Notes under the pieces: generated by a model | Database searches by the model: none | What the model saw: the letters and a program-made list of their open reading frames with translations, nothing else | What the model was told of the DNA's origin: nothing | Assembly (NCBI GenBank): GCA_008501585.1 | Contig: QQUN01000035.1 | Span: 62,001 to 126,000 of the forward strand | Length of the DNA: 64,000 bases | Source: Pseudomonadota bacterium | Lineage (GTDB): Bacteria; Pseudomonadota; Gammaproteobacteria; Burkholderiales; Rhodocyclaceae | Direction of reading: 5' to 3' | Program-made: the position numbers and the translations under genes | Part shown: piece by piece, positions 56,031 to 63,541 of the stretch | Layout of the letters: each line of letters starts with the position of its first letter | Position numbering within the stretch: position 1 is the first letter of the stretch

Positions 56031-57212
56031 TCAAATAGCCTCCAGGCACAGGGCGATGCCCTGGCCACCGCCGATGCACAGCGAGACCACGGCCTTCGAT
56101 TGACCCAGGCGGTGCAACGCATGCGCCACCTTGGTGATCAGGATGGCGCCGGTGGCGCCGATCGGATGCCCGTGGGCAATGGCGCCGCCGTCCGGGTTGA
56201 GGCGCGCCGGGTCGATGTCCAGTTCGGCCTGCACGGCCAGGGCCACCGCGGCAAAGGCTTCGTTGACCTCGTATCGGTCCACCTCGGACGCCTGCCAGCC
56301 GGCGCGCGCCAGTGCCTGGCGGACCGCCGGCACCGGACCCAGGCCGAACAGATCGGGTGCGACCCCGGCCACCGCCACGCTGCGGATGAGCAGCATCGGT
56401 GAGAGCCCGCGCGCCTGTGCTTCCGACCGTTCGCAGACGATCATCGCTGCCGCGCCGGCGTTGACGCCGGGGGCGTTGCCGGCGGTGAGGGTGCCATCCG
56501 GACGGAAGGCCGGCTTGAGCCGCGCCAGGGTCTCCACGGTCGTGTCCGGACGGGGGTTTTCGTCGGCGGCGAACAGCGTCTGACCCTGCCTTGTCGCCAC
56601 GCTGAGCGCTTCGATCTCGGCGCTGACATGGCCGGCGGCCAGTGCCGCGGCATAACGCTGCTGGCTGCGCGCGGCGTAGGTGTCCTGGGCCGCGCGGGTG
56701 AGGCCGAAGCGTTGCGCCAGGTCCTCGGTGTGCCAGCCGGAGTGCTCGCCCGAAAAGGCGTCGTGCAGGCCATCGAGCAACATCGAATCGACGGCGTGCG
56801 TATCGCCCATGCGGGCGCCGCCGCGCAGCGCGGGCAGGAGATACGGGGCGCGTTCCATGTTCTCCATGCCGCCGGCGATCACGCAGCGCGACAGCCCCGC
56901 GGCGATCTCGGCGACAGCCGTGGCCACGGCCTGCGCGCCGGAGCCGCAGACGCGATTGACCGTCATGGCCGGCACGCCGACCGGCAGTCCGCCCTGGAGG
57001 GCCGCCTGCCGTGCGACGTTCATGCCGTTGCCGGCCTGGATGACGTTGCCCATGACGACCGCGTCGACCTGTGCCGGATCGAGCCCGGCGCGACGCAGCG
57101 TGGCCGCGATGACATGGGCGCCGAGCGCAGCGGCCGGTGTGTTTTTCAGGGTGCCGCCGAACGCTCCGATGGCGCTGCGGACTGGCGCGCAGATGACGAT
57201 TTCCGTGTTCAT
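56031..57212 (-). CDS. Acetyl-CoA C-acyltransferase (thiolase)
   Basis: A 393-residue thiolase. The nucleophilic cysteine is in VNRVCGSGAQAVATAVAEIA near 90. VNEAFAAVALAVQAELD lies near 310, the HGHPIGATGAIL histidine near 345, and the CIGGGQGIAL cysteine near 380. All catalytic positions are present. The enzyme either cleaves 3-ketoacyl-CoA or condenses two acetyl-CoA; the sequence does not decide which. It lies between the SDR and thioesterase genes, and the operon is divergent from a TetR regulator. Confidence 0.95.
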   Translation of the reverse strand: MNTEIVICAPVRSAIGAFGGTLKNTPAAALGAHVIAATLRRAGLDPAQVDAVVMGNVIQAGNGMNVARQAALQGGLPVGVPAMTVNRVCGSGAQAVATAVAEIAAGLSRCVIAGGMENMERAPYLLPALRGGARMGDTHAVDSMLLDGLHDAFSGEHSGWHTEDLAQRFGLTRAAQDTYAARSQQRYAAALAAGHVSAEIEALSVATRQGQTLFAADENPRPDTTVETLARLKPAFRPDGTLTAGNAPGVNAGAAAMIVCERSEAQARGLSPMLLIRSVAVAGVAPDLFGLGPVPAVRQALARAGWQASEVDRYEVNEAFAAVALAVQAELDIDPARLNPDGGAIAHGHPIGATGAILITKVAHALHRLGQSKAVVSLCIGGGQGIALCLEAI

Positions 57213-57234
57213 GCGAGTGTGCTCATCTGGGGGT

Positions 57235-58050
57235 TCAGGAGGCGGCGCGCGCGACATGGGTGTAGCGCGGGGCTGCATGACGGAGCGAGAGCCGCGGGCC
57301 GAGGCCGAGGCGCATCGCGTTGAAAGCGTCCCACTCCTGGGCATCGGGCAGGGACGGCAGGGTGACGGTTTCGCCCAGATCCAGGCCGGCCAGTGCGGCA
57401 TCGACCATTTCATCGACATCCATCAGCATCTCGGCCGGCAGTTGCGATAGATCGATGCCCGAACGCTCCCACAGATCGGTGCGTGTGGCGCCCGGCAGCA
57501 CCGCCTGGACCCGCACGCCGTGGGGCGCCAGTTCGCGTTGCAGGGCCTGGCTGAGGTTGAGCACGTAGGCCTTGGTGCCGCTGTAGGCGCCGTTGAACAG
57601 TTCGGGCGCCAACGCCAGCACCGAGGCGATGTTGATCAGGGTGCCATGGCCGCGGGCGGCAAAGGCGCCGGCGGCGGCCACCGCCAGTTGCGTTGCGGCC
57701 GTCACATTGAGGCGGATCATCTCGTCCAGCGCCTGCGGACGGGCACCCAGCAAGGGCCCGCCGACCGCCATGCCGGCGTTGTTGACCAACAGGTCGATGG
57801 CGGGGTCGTCGTGCACCCGGCGGGCGAGCTGTGCCACCGCCTCGCTGTCGGTCAGGTCGGCCGACCAGGTTTCGACCGCCACGCCGGTGCTGGCGCGAAG
57901 GTGCTCGGCCAGCGCGTCGAGACGGGCCGGGTTGCGGGCCACCAACAGCAGGTCGTGGCCGCGCCGTGCCAGGCGGTCGGCGTAGGTGGCGCCGATGCCG
58001 GCAGAGGCGCCGGTGATCAGCGCGGTGCCGGGGAGGAGGGGCGTATCCAT
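57235..58050 (-). CDS. Short-chain dehydrogenase/reductase
   Basis: A 271-residue classical SDR. The cofactor motif TALITGASAGIGATYADRLA is at residue 9, with the following ARNPAR suggesting NADP. NNAGMAVGG lies near 90. The catalytic Ser is in INIASVLALAPE and the YxxxK in YSGTKAY near 156-160. It heads the operon SDR-thiolase-thioesterase and is divergent from the TetR gene across an operator-like spacer, so it is likely the main TetR target. Confidence 0.93.
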   Translation of the reverse strand: MDTPLLPGTALITGASAGIGATYADRLARRGHDLLLVARNPARLDALAEHLRASTGVAVETWSADLTDSEAVAQLARRVHDDPAIDLLVNNAGMAVGGPLLGARPQALDEMIRLNVTAATQLAVAAAGAFAARGHGTLINIASVLALAPELFNGAYSGTKAYVLNLSQALQRELAPHGVRVQAVLPGATRTDLWERSGIDLSQLPAEMLMDVDEMVDAALAGLDLGETVTLPSLPDAQEWDAFNAMRLGLGPRLSLRHAAPRYTHVARAAS

Positions 58051-58076
58051 GGACGGTCTCCAGAGAGTGGTTTGTT

Positions 58077-58126
58077 AAATGATGGTCGTCATCATTGATC
58101 GATATATTACGAACATCATTTATAAT
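58077..58126. promoter_or_regulatory. Probable TetR operator with divergent promoter
   Basis: The spacer between the SDR and tetR genes holds an inverted pair AAATGATGGTCGT (58077-58089) and ACGAACATCATTT (58109-58121), matching in 12 of 13 positions when one is inverted. The left copy also forms a tighter palindrome, AATGATG-GTCGT-CATCATT (58078-58096). A perfect TATAAT (58121-58126) reading toward tetR overlaps the right arm, so binding would block transcription. The region is AT-rich against a GC-rich background. Confidence 0.65.
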
Positions 58127-58159
58127 GTCAAGCGAGCGATGGCGAGGGAGGTCAAGGGC

Positions 58160-58741
58160 ATGAAGGTCAGCAGGGCGGATGCGGAGCGGAACCGGGAGCG
58201 GATCATCGAGGTGGCCGCCAAACTGTTTCGCGAGCGGGGGTTCGACGGTATCGGCGTGGCGGAACTGATGAAGTCCGCCGGCCTGACCCACGGCGGCTTC
58301 TACGGTCATTTCGCGTCGAAGGAGGACTTGATGGCGCAGGCCAGTGCGCGGGCGCTGGACGCTTCGCTGGGCGGGCTGAACCGACTGGCCGAGCGCAGCG
58401 GCAGCGACGCCTTGGCGGCCGTGGCGTCTGCGTATCTGTCGCCTGCGCATCGCGACCAGCCGGGCGCCGGGTGTGCGCTGGCGGCGCTGGGGGCAGAGGG
58501 CGTGCGCCACGAGGCGCCGGTGCGCGCTGCCTTTACCCGCGGTGTGGAGACTGCGGTCGATCTGCTGATGCGGCTGCTCCCCGACGGCCCGGAGCGCGCG
58601 CGGCGCGAGCAGGCGCTGGTGGTCTACGCCAGCATGGTCGGGGCCTTGGTGTTGTCGCGTGCCGTCGATGACGCGGCCTTGTCGGACGAGGTGTTGCAGG
58701 CGGCGCAGGCCGCGATCGCCCGGATCGGTCGGCCGGACTGA
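58160..58741 (+). CDS. TetR/AcrR family regulator
   Basis: A 193-residue repressor. The N-terminal helix-turn-helix reads RERIIEVAAKLFRERGFDGI then VAELMKSAGLTHGGFYGHFA, very typical of the TetR group with H-G-x-F-Y. The C-terminal ligand domain contains the CALAALGAEGVRHEAP segment. The ATG at 58160 has GGGAGG eight bases upstream; an ATG at 58139 is possible. It is divergent from the SDR-thiolase-thioesterase operon, which it probably controls together with itself. The ligand may be an acyl-CoA. Confidence 0.92.
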   Translation: MKVSRADAERNRERIIEVAAKLFRERGFDGIGVAELMKSAGLTHGGFYGHFASKEDLMAQASARALDASLGGLNRLAERSGSDALAAVASAYLSPAHRDQPGAGCALAALGAEGVRHEAPVRAAFTRGVETAVDLLMRLLPDGPERARREQALVVYASMVGALVLSRAVDDAALSDEVLQAAQAAIARIGRPD

Positions 58742-58837
58742 GCGCCGGCGCGCTCAGCGGGCGCGGTCAGCCCGCGTGCGCGAGTGCGCTGCGCAGCGTT
58801 CGGATCAGGTACGGGATGGCGTGTTCGCCTGAGAGCG

Positions 58838-60229
58838 TCAGCCGGCCGCCGCCGGCAGGGTGAGGGTGAAGGTGGTGGTGCCCGCGTGCGAGTCGGCCTC
58901 GATGCGGCCGCCGTGGGCGACCACGATGGAGCGGGTGATGGCCAACCCCAGCCCGGCGCCCTCGCTGGTGTGGTGGCGCGCCGGGTCGGCGCGGTAGAAG
59001 CGCTCGAACAGCCGGCCCAGCGCCTCGGGCGGCAGCGTGTCGCCGCTGTTGCGCACCCGGATCGTCACCCCGTCTGTGTCCTGCGCCAGACTCACGCTCA
59101 CCGCGCTGCCGGGGGTGCCATGGCGTACCGCATTCGATAGCAGGTTGGAGAGCGCGCGGCGCAGCATCAGCCGGTCACCACGGGTGTGCGCGGTGCCGTC
59201 GGCGAGCAGGCGCAGGGGCTTTTCCTCGGCCAGTGCGTCGTAGAACTCGAACAGGGCATCCACCTCGGCGCGCAGATCGACCGCCTCGCGGCTCGGCACG
59301 GCCAGGCCGTGCTCGGCCTTGGCCAGGAACAGCATGTCGGCGATCATCTTCGACAGGCGCTCGAACTCCTCTGCGTTGGACGCCAGGATGTCCTGGTAGT
59401 CCTCGGCCGTGCGCGCACGCGACAAGGCGACCTGGGTCTGCGTCATGAGATTGCTGATCGGGGTGCGCAGCTCATGGGCCAGGTCCGAGGAAAAGTCCGA
59501 CAGCCGGGTAAAGGCCTCTTCCAGCCGGGCGAGCATGGCGTTCAGGCTCACCACCAGGGTGCGCAGCTCGTCGGGCATCTGGGTTTCGGGCAGGCGGGCA
59601 TCGAGGCGCTGCGCGGTGATCTGTGCGGTGCGCGCCGCCATGGTGGCCAGCGGCGCGAGGCCGCGGCGGGCGGCCAGCCAGCCGAGCAGGCCGCTGAGCA
59701 CGGCGGCGCCGACCACGAAGGCCCACAGTGTGCGCGAGAAGGCCTCCATGAACTGGATGTGGTGGGCAATGTCGATCGCCGCGGCGACGATCAGCTCGCG
59801 CTCGGGCTGGTCGGGCAGGGTGATGCGGGTCGCCAGTCCGCGATAGACCGTGGTGTCCTGCGACCACACGAAGGGCTGGGCGCTGTCGGCGTGGGCGGCG
59901 ACGATGGGCGCCATCGACGGAAAATGCGCGTCACCGGCCTCGAACAACACGCTGCGGTCGGCATCGAGCACCAGCACCGACATGGCCTCATGGCCGACAA
60001 AGGTGTGCGAGAGCATCGGCGGCAGCGGCACCGGCAGGCGCTCACCCATGTGCTGCTGCACGGTGTGGGCGATCAGGCCGAGCTTGCCCGACAGCACGTC
60101 CACATCCTGCTCCTCGAAATGGCGCTCCATGGCTGAGCCGATGACCAGGCCGAGCGCCAGCAGCACGCTGCTCGAGGCCACCGCAAAGAGCAGCGTGAGG
60201 CGGGCGGTCAGCGAGGTGCGGCGGCTCAC
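58838..60229 (-). CDS. Heavy-metal sensor histidine kinase (CusS/CopS-like)
   Basis: About 463 residues. The N-terminal membrane helix is LTLLFAVASSSVLLALGLVI. A periplasmic sensor of about 130 residues has several histidines (ERHFEEQD, HTFVGHEAM, DAHFPSM). A second helix follows (WAFVVGAAVLSGLLGWLAA), then HAMP, HisKA with DLAHELRTPISNLMTQTQ, and HATPase with SNLLSNAVRHGT, GAGLGLAI. I chose GTG at 60229 because GGAG precedes it and the product then starts SRRTSLTARL; an ATG at 60280 would overlap the regulator gene by 29 bases. It senses copper or silver by family. Confidence 0.88.
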   Translation of the reverse strand: MSRRTSLTARLTLLFAVASSSVLLALGLVIGSAMERHFEEQDVDVLSGKLGLIAHTVQQHMGERLPVPLPPMLSHTFVGHEAMSVLVLDADRSVLFEAGDAHFPSMAPIVAAHADSAQPFVWSQDTTVYRGLATRITLPDQPERELIVAAAIDIAHHIQFMEAFSRTLWAFVVGAAVLSGLLGWLAARRGLAPLATMAARTAQITAQRLDARLPETQMPDELRTLVVSLNAMLARLEEAFTRLSDFSSDLAHELRTPISNLMTQTQVALSRARTAEDYQDILASNAEEFERLSKMIADMLFLAKAEHGLAVPSREAVDLRAEVDALFEFYDALAEEKPLRLLADGTAHTRGDRLMLRRALSNLLSNAVRHGTPGSAVSVSLAQDTDGVTIRVRNSGDTLPPEALGRLFERFYRADPARHHTSEGAGLGLAITRSIVVAHGGRIEADSHAGTTTFTLTLPAAAG

Positions 60230-60251
60230 GCGGCGCTCCGTGGGCGCGTGC

Positions 60252-60935
60252 TCATGCCGGTTCGGGCGCCTCGAGCACATAGCCCATGCCGCGCACGGTG
60301 CGGATCAGCTTGGGCTCGAAGGGGTCGTCCACCTTGGCGCGCAGGCGGCGCACCGCGACCTCGATCACATTGGTGTCGGAGTCGAAGTTCATGTCCCACA
60401 CCTGCGAGGCGATCAGCGAGCGGGGCAGCACCTCGCCCTGACGGCGCAGGAGCAGTTCGAGCAGGCTGAACTCCTTGGCGGTGAGGTCGATGCGCCGGCC
60501 GTTGCGGGTCACCCGGCGGCGCAGCAGGTCAAGCTCCAGATCCGCGGCGTTGAGGGTGGTCGGCTCGGTGCCGTTGCGCCCGCGGCGGAACAGGGTGCGC
60601 ACCCGGGCGAGCAGCTCGGCAAAGGCGAAGGGCTTGACCAGGTAGTCGTCGGCGCCCAGCTCCAGGCCCTTGACCCGGTCCTCCACCTGGTCGCGGGCGG
60701 TCAGGAACAGCACCGGCAACTCGCGGCCGCTGCGCCGGATGGTCTCCAGCACCTGCCAGCCGTCGAGCTTGGGCAGCATGACGTCGAGAATCACCAGGTC
60801 GTAGTCGCCGGTCAGCGCCAGGTGCAGGCCGTCCATGCCGTCGCGGGCGAGGTCGACCACATAGCCGGACTCGGTCAGCCCCTGCCTGAGGTAATCGCCG
60901 GTTTTGGCCTCGTCCTCGACGATGAGGATGCGCAT
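60252..60935 (-). CDS. Heavy-metal response regulator (CusR/CopR-like)
   Basis: A 227-residue OmpR-family regulator. The receiver has EDE at 7-9, the phospho-acceptor in [12 protein letters not shown] (Asp51) and lysine in [10 protein letters not shown]. The DNA-binding winged helix contains [20 protein letters not shown] and [37 protein letters not shown] is typical of the heavy-metal subgroup. It has a GGAGG ribosome site. It is divergent from the cytochrome gene, with a palindromic box between, and followed by its kinase gene. Confidence 0.93.
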   Translation of the reverse strand: MRILIVEDEAKTGDYLRQGLTESGYVVDLARDGMDGLHLALTGDYDLVILDVMLPKLDGWQVLETIRRSGRELPVLFLTARDQVEDRVKGLELGADDYLVKPFAFAELLARVRTLFRRGRNGTEPTTLNAADLELDLLRRRVTRNGRRIDLTAKEFSLLELLLRRQGEVLPRSLIASQVWDMNFDSDTNVIEVAVRRLRAKVDDPFEPKLIRTVRGMGYVLEAPEPA

Positions 60936-60992
60936 GCGTCGCCTCCGGAATCAGAAGGCCTCATTGTGCCCCACACGTCCTTCGCGGCGGAA

Positions 60993-61012
60993 AGATGACG
61001 AAGATGTAATCT
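60993..61012. promoter_or_regulatory. CusR/CopR-type box 1
   Basis: AGATGACGAAGATGTAATCT, an imperfect palindrome in the divergent spacer between the regulator and the His-tailed cytochrome. It matches 16 of 20 positions of box 2 at 61760 with the same half-site spacing. It is likely the binding site for autoregulation and for cytochrome expression. Confidence 0.68.
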
Positions 61013-61080
61013 CGCGGTCAGTTTGCCGTCGACGCGGTGCCGGCATGCTCGGCCGCAGGGTGTGAAATGGGGAAAGTCTG

Positions 61081-61749
61081 ATGAATCGATTCGTACTGGG
61101 TGCCTTGACGGCGCTCGCGGGCCTCGGCGTGGCCGGTGCCGGCGTGGTGATGACGGGCGCGGTCAGCGTGGCGGCCGACGAGCCGCACAGTGAGGCGCTG
61201 TTCGGTTTTTTCGATCTGGCCCGCTCGCGGGCAGTGGCCGCCAGCGCGGCGGGCATCGACGTGCCCGCGCTTGATGATGATGAGCAGGTGCGCCGTGGCG
61301 CCGGCAACTATGCCGCGATGTGCGCCAGCTGCCATCTGCGCCCCGGCAGCGGCCCGACCGAGCTGAGCGAGGGGCTGTATCCGGCGCCGCCCGACCTGAG
61401 CGCCGGCGCGCCTGACCCGGCCGTCGCCTTCTGGACCATCAAGCACGGCATCAAGGCCTCGGGCATGCCGGCCTGGGGCAAGAGCATGGGCGACGCGCAC
61501 ATCTGGGACATGGTGGCCTTTCTGCAGCGCCTGCCGGCGATGAGCGCCGACGACTATCTGGCGGTGGTGGCCAGCAGCGACGGGCATTCGCATGGGGGGG
61601 GCGAGCACATGATGGATGATCACCACGCCGCGGCTGACGATGACCATCACCCCACTGGCGACCATCACGCGCCCGCACCGCCGGTCGAACCGGCCGAGCC
61701 AGCCCGCAAGACGCATGTGCATGCCGATGGCAAGAGCCATGTGCACTGA
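61081..61749 (+). CDS. Periplasmic c-type cytochrome with histidine-rich tail
   Basis: A 222-residue exported monoheme cytochrome. There is a signal or anchor segment (LGALTALAGLGVAGAGVVMT) at the N-terminus. The heme site CASCH near residue 80 has a distal methionine in KASGMPAWGKSM near 127. After the cytochrome domain ends near residue 155, the last 65 residues are rich in His, Asp and Met (GEHMMDDHHAAADDDHHPTG and THVHADGKSHVH), a plausible copper- or silver-binding extension. It is divergent from the metal regulator and precedes a CusF-like gene, so a periplasmic metal-linked redox role is inferred. Confidence 0.85.
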   Translation: MNRFVLGALTALAGLGVAGAGVVMTGAVSVAADEPHSEALFGFFDLARSRAVAASAAGIDVPALDDDEQVRRGAGNYAAMCASCHLRPGSGPTELSEGLYPAPPDLSAGAPDPAVAFWTIKHGIKASGMPAWGKSMGDAHIWDMVAFLQRLPAMSADDYLAVVASSDGHSHGGGEHMMDDHHAAADDDHHPTGDHHAPAPPVEPAEPARKTHVHADGKSHVH

Positions 61750-61759
61750 GCGCCGCACC

Positions 61760-61779
61760 AGATGACAGAAATGTCATCT
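61760..61779 (+). promoter_or_regulatory. CusR/CopR-type box 2
   Basis: AGATGACAGAAATGTCATCT, a perfect 20-bp palindrome (8-base arms, 4-base centre). A CATACT minus-10-like hexamer follows at 61811-61816 without a good minus-35, as expected for activator-dependent promoters of OmpR-family regulators. It should drive the CusF-like gene and, through its terminator, the efflux genes beyond. Confidence 0.75.
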
Positions 61780-61856
61780 TCGTGTCAGCCGGGCGACGGC
61801 GCCTGGTTGTCATACTGCGGCACATGTTGAACCCACCCCACACGGAGTCCCGCATC

Positions 61857-62198
61857 ATGAAAAAACTGTCCGTCGCGCTCGTCCTGTCCCTTGGCCTCTC
61901 TGCCAGCCTGCCCGCGCTTGCCGATACCGCCGGCCACGGCCATGGCCACGGTGCGGCCCCCATGGCCGAACAGCACGCGCAGATGTCGGATGGCGAAATC
62001 AAGAAGCTCGATGCGGCCAAGGGCAAGGTGACCATCAAGCACGGCCCCCTGCACAGCCTCGGCATGGGTGCGATGACTATGACCTTCCACGCCGACGGCG
62101 CGCTGCTCAAGGACCGCAAGCCGGGCGACAAGGTGCGCTTCCTCGCCGAGGACCGCGACGGCAAGCTCACCGTGACCACGCTGGAATCCGCGCAGTAA
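61857..62198 (+). CDS. Periplasmic CusF-like copper/silver-binding protein
   Basis: A 113-residue exported protein. The signal peptide MKKLSVALVLSLGLSASLPA ends before LADTAGHGHGHG. The mature domain is the small CusF barrel, with IKHGPLHSLGMGAMTMTFHA carrying the conserved His and the two Met of the MTM motif. At the position of the CusF tryptophan that stacks on the metal, the sequence reads Met (LGMGAM against the usual NW-P-x-M). The N-terminal His run may add metal sites. CusF hands Cu(I)/Ag(I) to the CusCBA pump. Confidence 0.9.
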   Translation: MKKLSVALVLSLGLSASLPALADTAGHGHGHGAAPMAEQHAQMSDGEIKKLDAAKGKVTIKHGPLHSLGMGAMTMTFHADGALLKDRKPGDKVRFLAEDRDGKLTVTTLESAQ

Positions 62199-62207
62199 GG
62201 CGTGCAA

Positions 62208-62235
62208 GGCCGGCCCATGATGGCCGGCCGTTTTT
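62208..62235 (+). terminator. Terminator-like hairpin between the CusF-like and CusC-like genes
   Basis: Two GGCCGGCC octamers (62208-62215 and 62222-62229) form an 8-bp stem with a 6-base loop, followed by G and five T. It lies ten bases after the CusF-like stop. It would reduce but probably not abolish read-through into the efflux genes, giving more of the metallochaperone than of the pump. Confidence 0.8.
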
Positions 62236-62254
62236 CTTCCAGCGGAGTTCGATC

Positions 62255-63541
62255 ATGCCCCTCCCGAGTCCGGCGCGCCCGCTCGCGCGCCTGCGCCTGC
62301 TCGCCTGCCTCATGACGGCACTGGCCGCCCCGCCGGCCCTGGCCGATGAGGCGCCGCTTGGCGGCGACCTGGACGCCTTGCTGGCCCATGCCCTGGCGCG
62401 CCATCCGGCGCTCGCGGCCAGCGCCCATGAGCGCGCCGCCGCCGAGGCGCGCATCGAGCCGGCTGGCGCCTTGCCCGATCCGCGCTTCCAGCTCGAGCTG
62501 ATGGATGCCACCAACACCATGTCCGGGCGCAGCGCCTCGCTGGTGCCCGGCGAAGTCGGCCAGACCCGCTACCGGGTGATCCAGCCGATTCCTTTTCCCG
62601 GCAAACGCGCCTTGCGCGGCGCCGTGGCCGAGGCCCAGGTCGGCATGAGCGCGGCCGATGAAGACGCCGCCCGTGTGGCCCTGACGGCGCGGGTCAAGGG
62701 CGCTTTTGCGCGCTACTACCAGGCGGCGGGGCAGCGCCAGATTCTGGAGGGCACCCTGAGCCTGCTCGGTGCGCTCGAGCCCATCGTGCTGACCCGCTAC
62801 GAGGTGGGGCTGGTGCCGCAACAGGACGCCATCCGGGTGCAGAGTGAAATTTCCAGCCTGCGGGTCGACCTGATCGAGGCCGAACAGCGCCAGCGCGACG
62901 CCGCGGCCAAGCTCAATGCTGCGCTGGTGCGCCCGGCCGATGCGCCCCTGGTGGTGCCCGCCGCGCTGCCGGTCCTGCCGGCGCGGTTGCCCCTGGCCGA
63001 GCTGCGCGGCCGGATGGTAGCGCATTCGCCCGAGCTGGCACGCCTGCGTGCCGGCCAGCGTGTGGCCGGCCATGCCCGCGACCTGACCTACCGCGAACGC
63101 TATCCCGACATGGCCATCGGCCTGACCAACAACCGCCCGCGCAGTGGCACCGACAGCTGGGACGTGATGCTCGAGGTCGACATCCCGCTGCAGCAGTCGG
63201 CGCGCCGTGCCCGCGAACGCGAAGCCGAGCGCATGCGCGACGCCGCCGACGCGCGCCTTGAGGCCGCTGCGGCCGAACTCGAAGGGCAGCTTGGCGAGGC
63301 CTGGGCCGGCTTCGAGGCCAGTCGCGACAAGGCCCGCCTGCTGCGTGACACCCTGCTGCCGCAGGCCGAGGCGGCCTATGCTGCGGCCGAGGCCGGCTAC
63401 GAAACCGGGCGGGTGAACTTCAACACCGTGATCGAGGCCGAGCGCCAGATCCTGCGGACCCGCCTGGCCCTGCTCGATGCCGATGTCGAGCGCTTCGTGC
63501 GGGCAACCGAACTTGAACAACTGACCGGAGCGCCGCTGTGA
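62255..63541 (+). CDS. TolC/CusC-like outer-membrane factor
   Basis: A 428-residue outer-membrane efflux protein: signal peptide (LLACLMTALAAPPALA) and two repeats of the OEP domain, largely helical with heptads (for example AAAELEGQLGEAWAGFEASR near 330). YRERYPDMAIGLTNNRPRSG lies between helices, and YETGRVNFNTVIEAERQIL is the typical closing segment. No lipobox cysteine is seen. It forms the exit duct of a tripartite metal pump with the adaptor that follows in a four-base overlap. Confidence 0.9.
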   Translation: MPLPSPARPLARLRLLACLMTALAAPPALADEAPLGGDLDALLAHALARHPALAASAHERAAAEARIEPAGALPDPRFQLELMDATNTMSGRSASLVPGEVGQTRYRVIQPIPFPGKRALRGAVAEAQVGMSAADEDAARVALTARVKGAFARYYQAAGQRQILEGTLSLLGALEPIVLTRYEVGLVPQQDAIRVQSEISSLRVDLIEAEQRQRDAAAKLNAALVRPADAPLVVPAALPVLPARLPLAELRGRMVAHSPELARLRAGQRVAGHARDLTYRERYPDMAIGLTNNRPRSGTDSWDVMLEVDIPLQQSARRAREREAERMRDAADARLEAAAAELEGQLGEAWAGFEASRDKARLLRDTLLPQAEAAYAAAEAGYETGRVNFNTVIEAERQILRTRLALLDADVERFVRATELEQLTGAPL

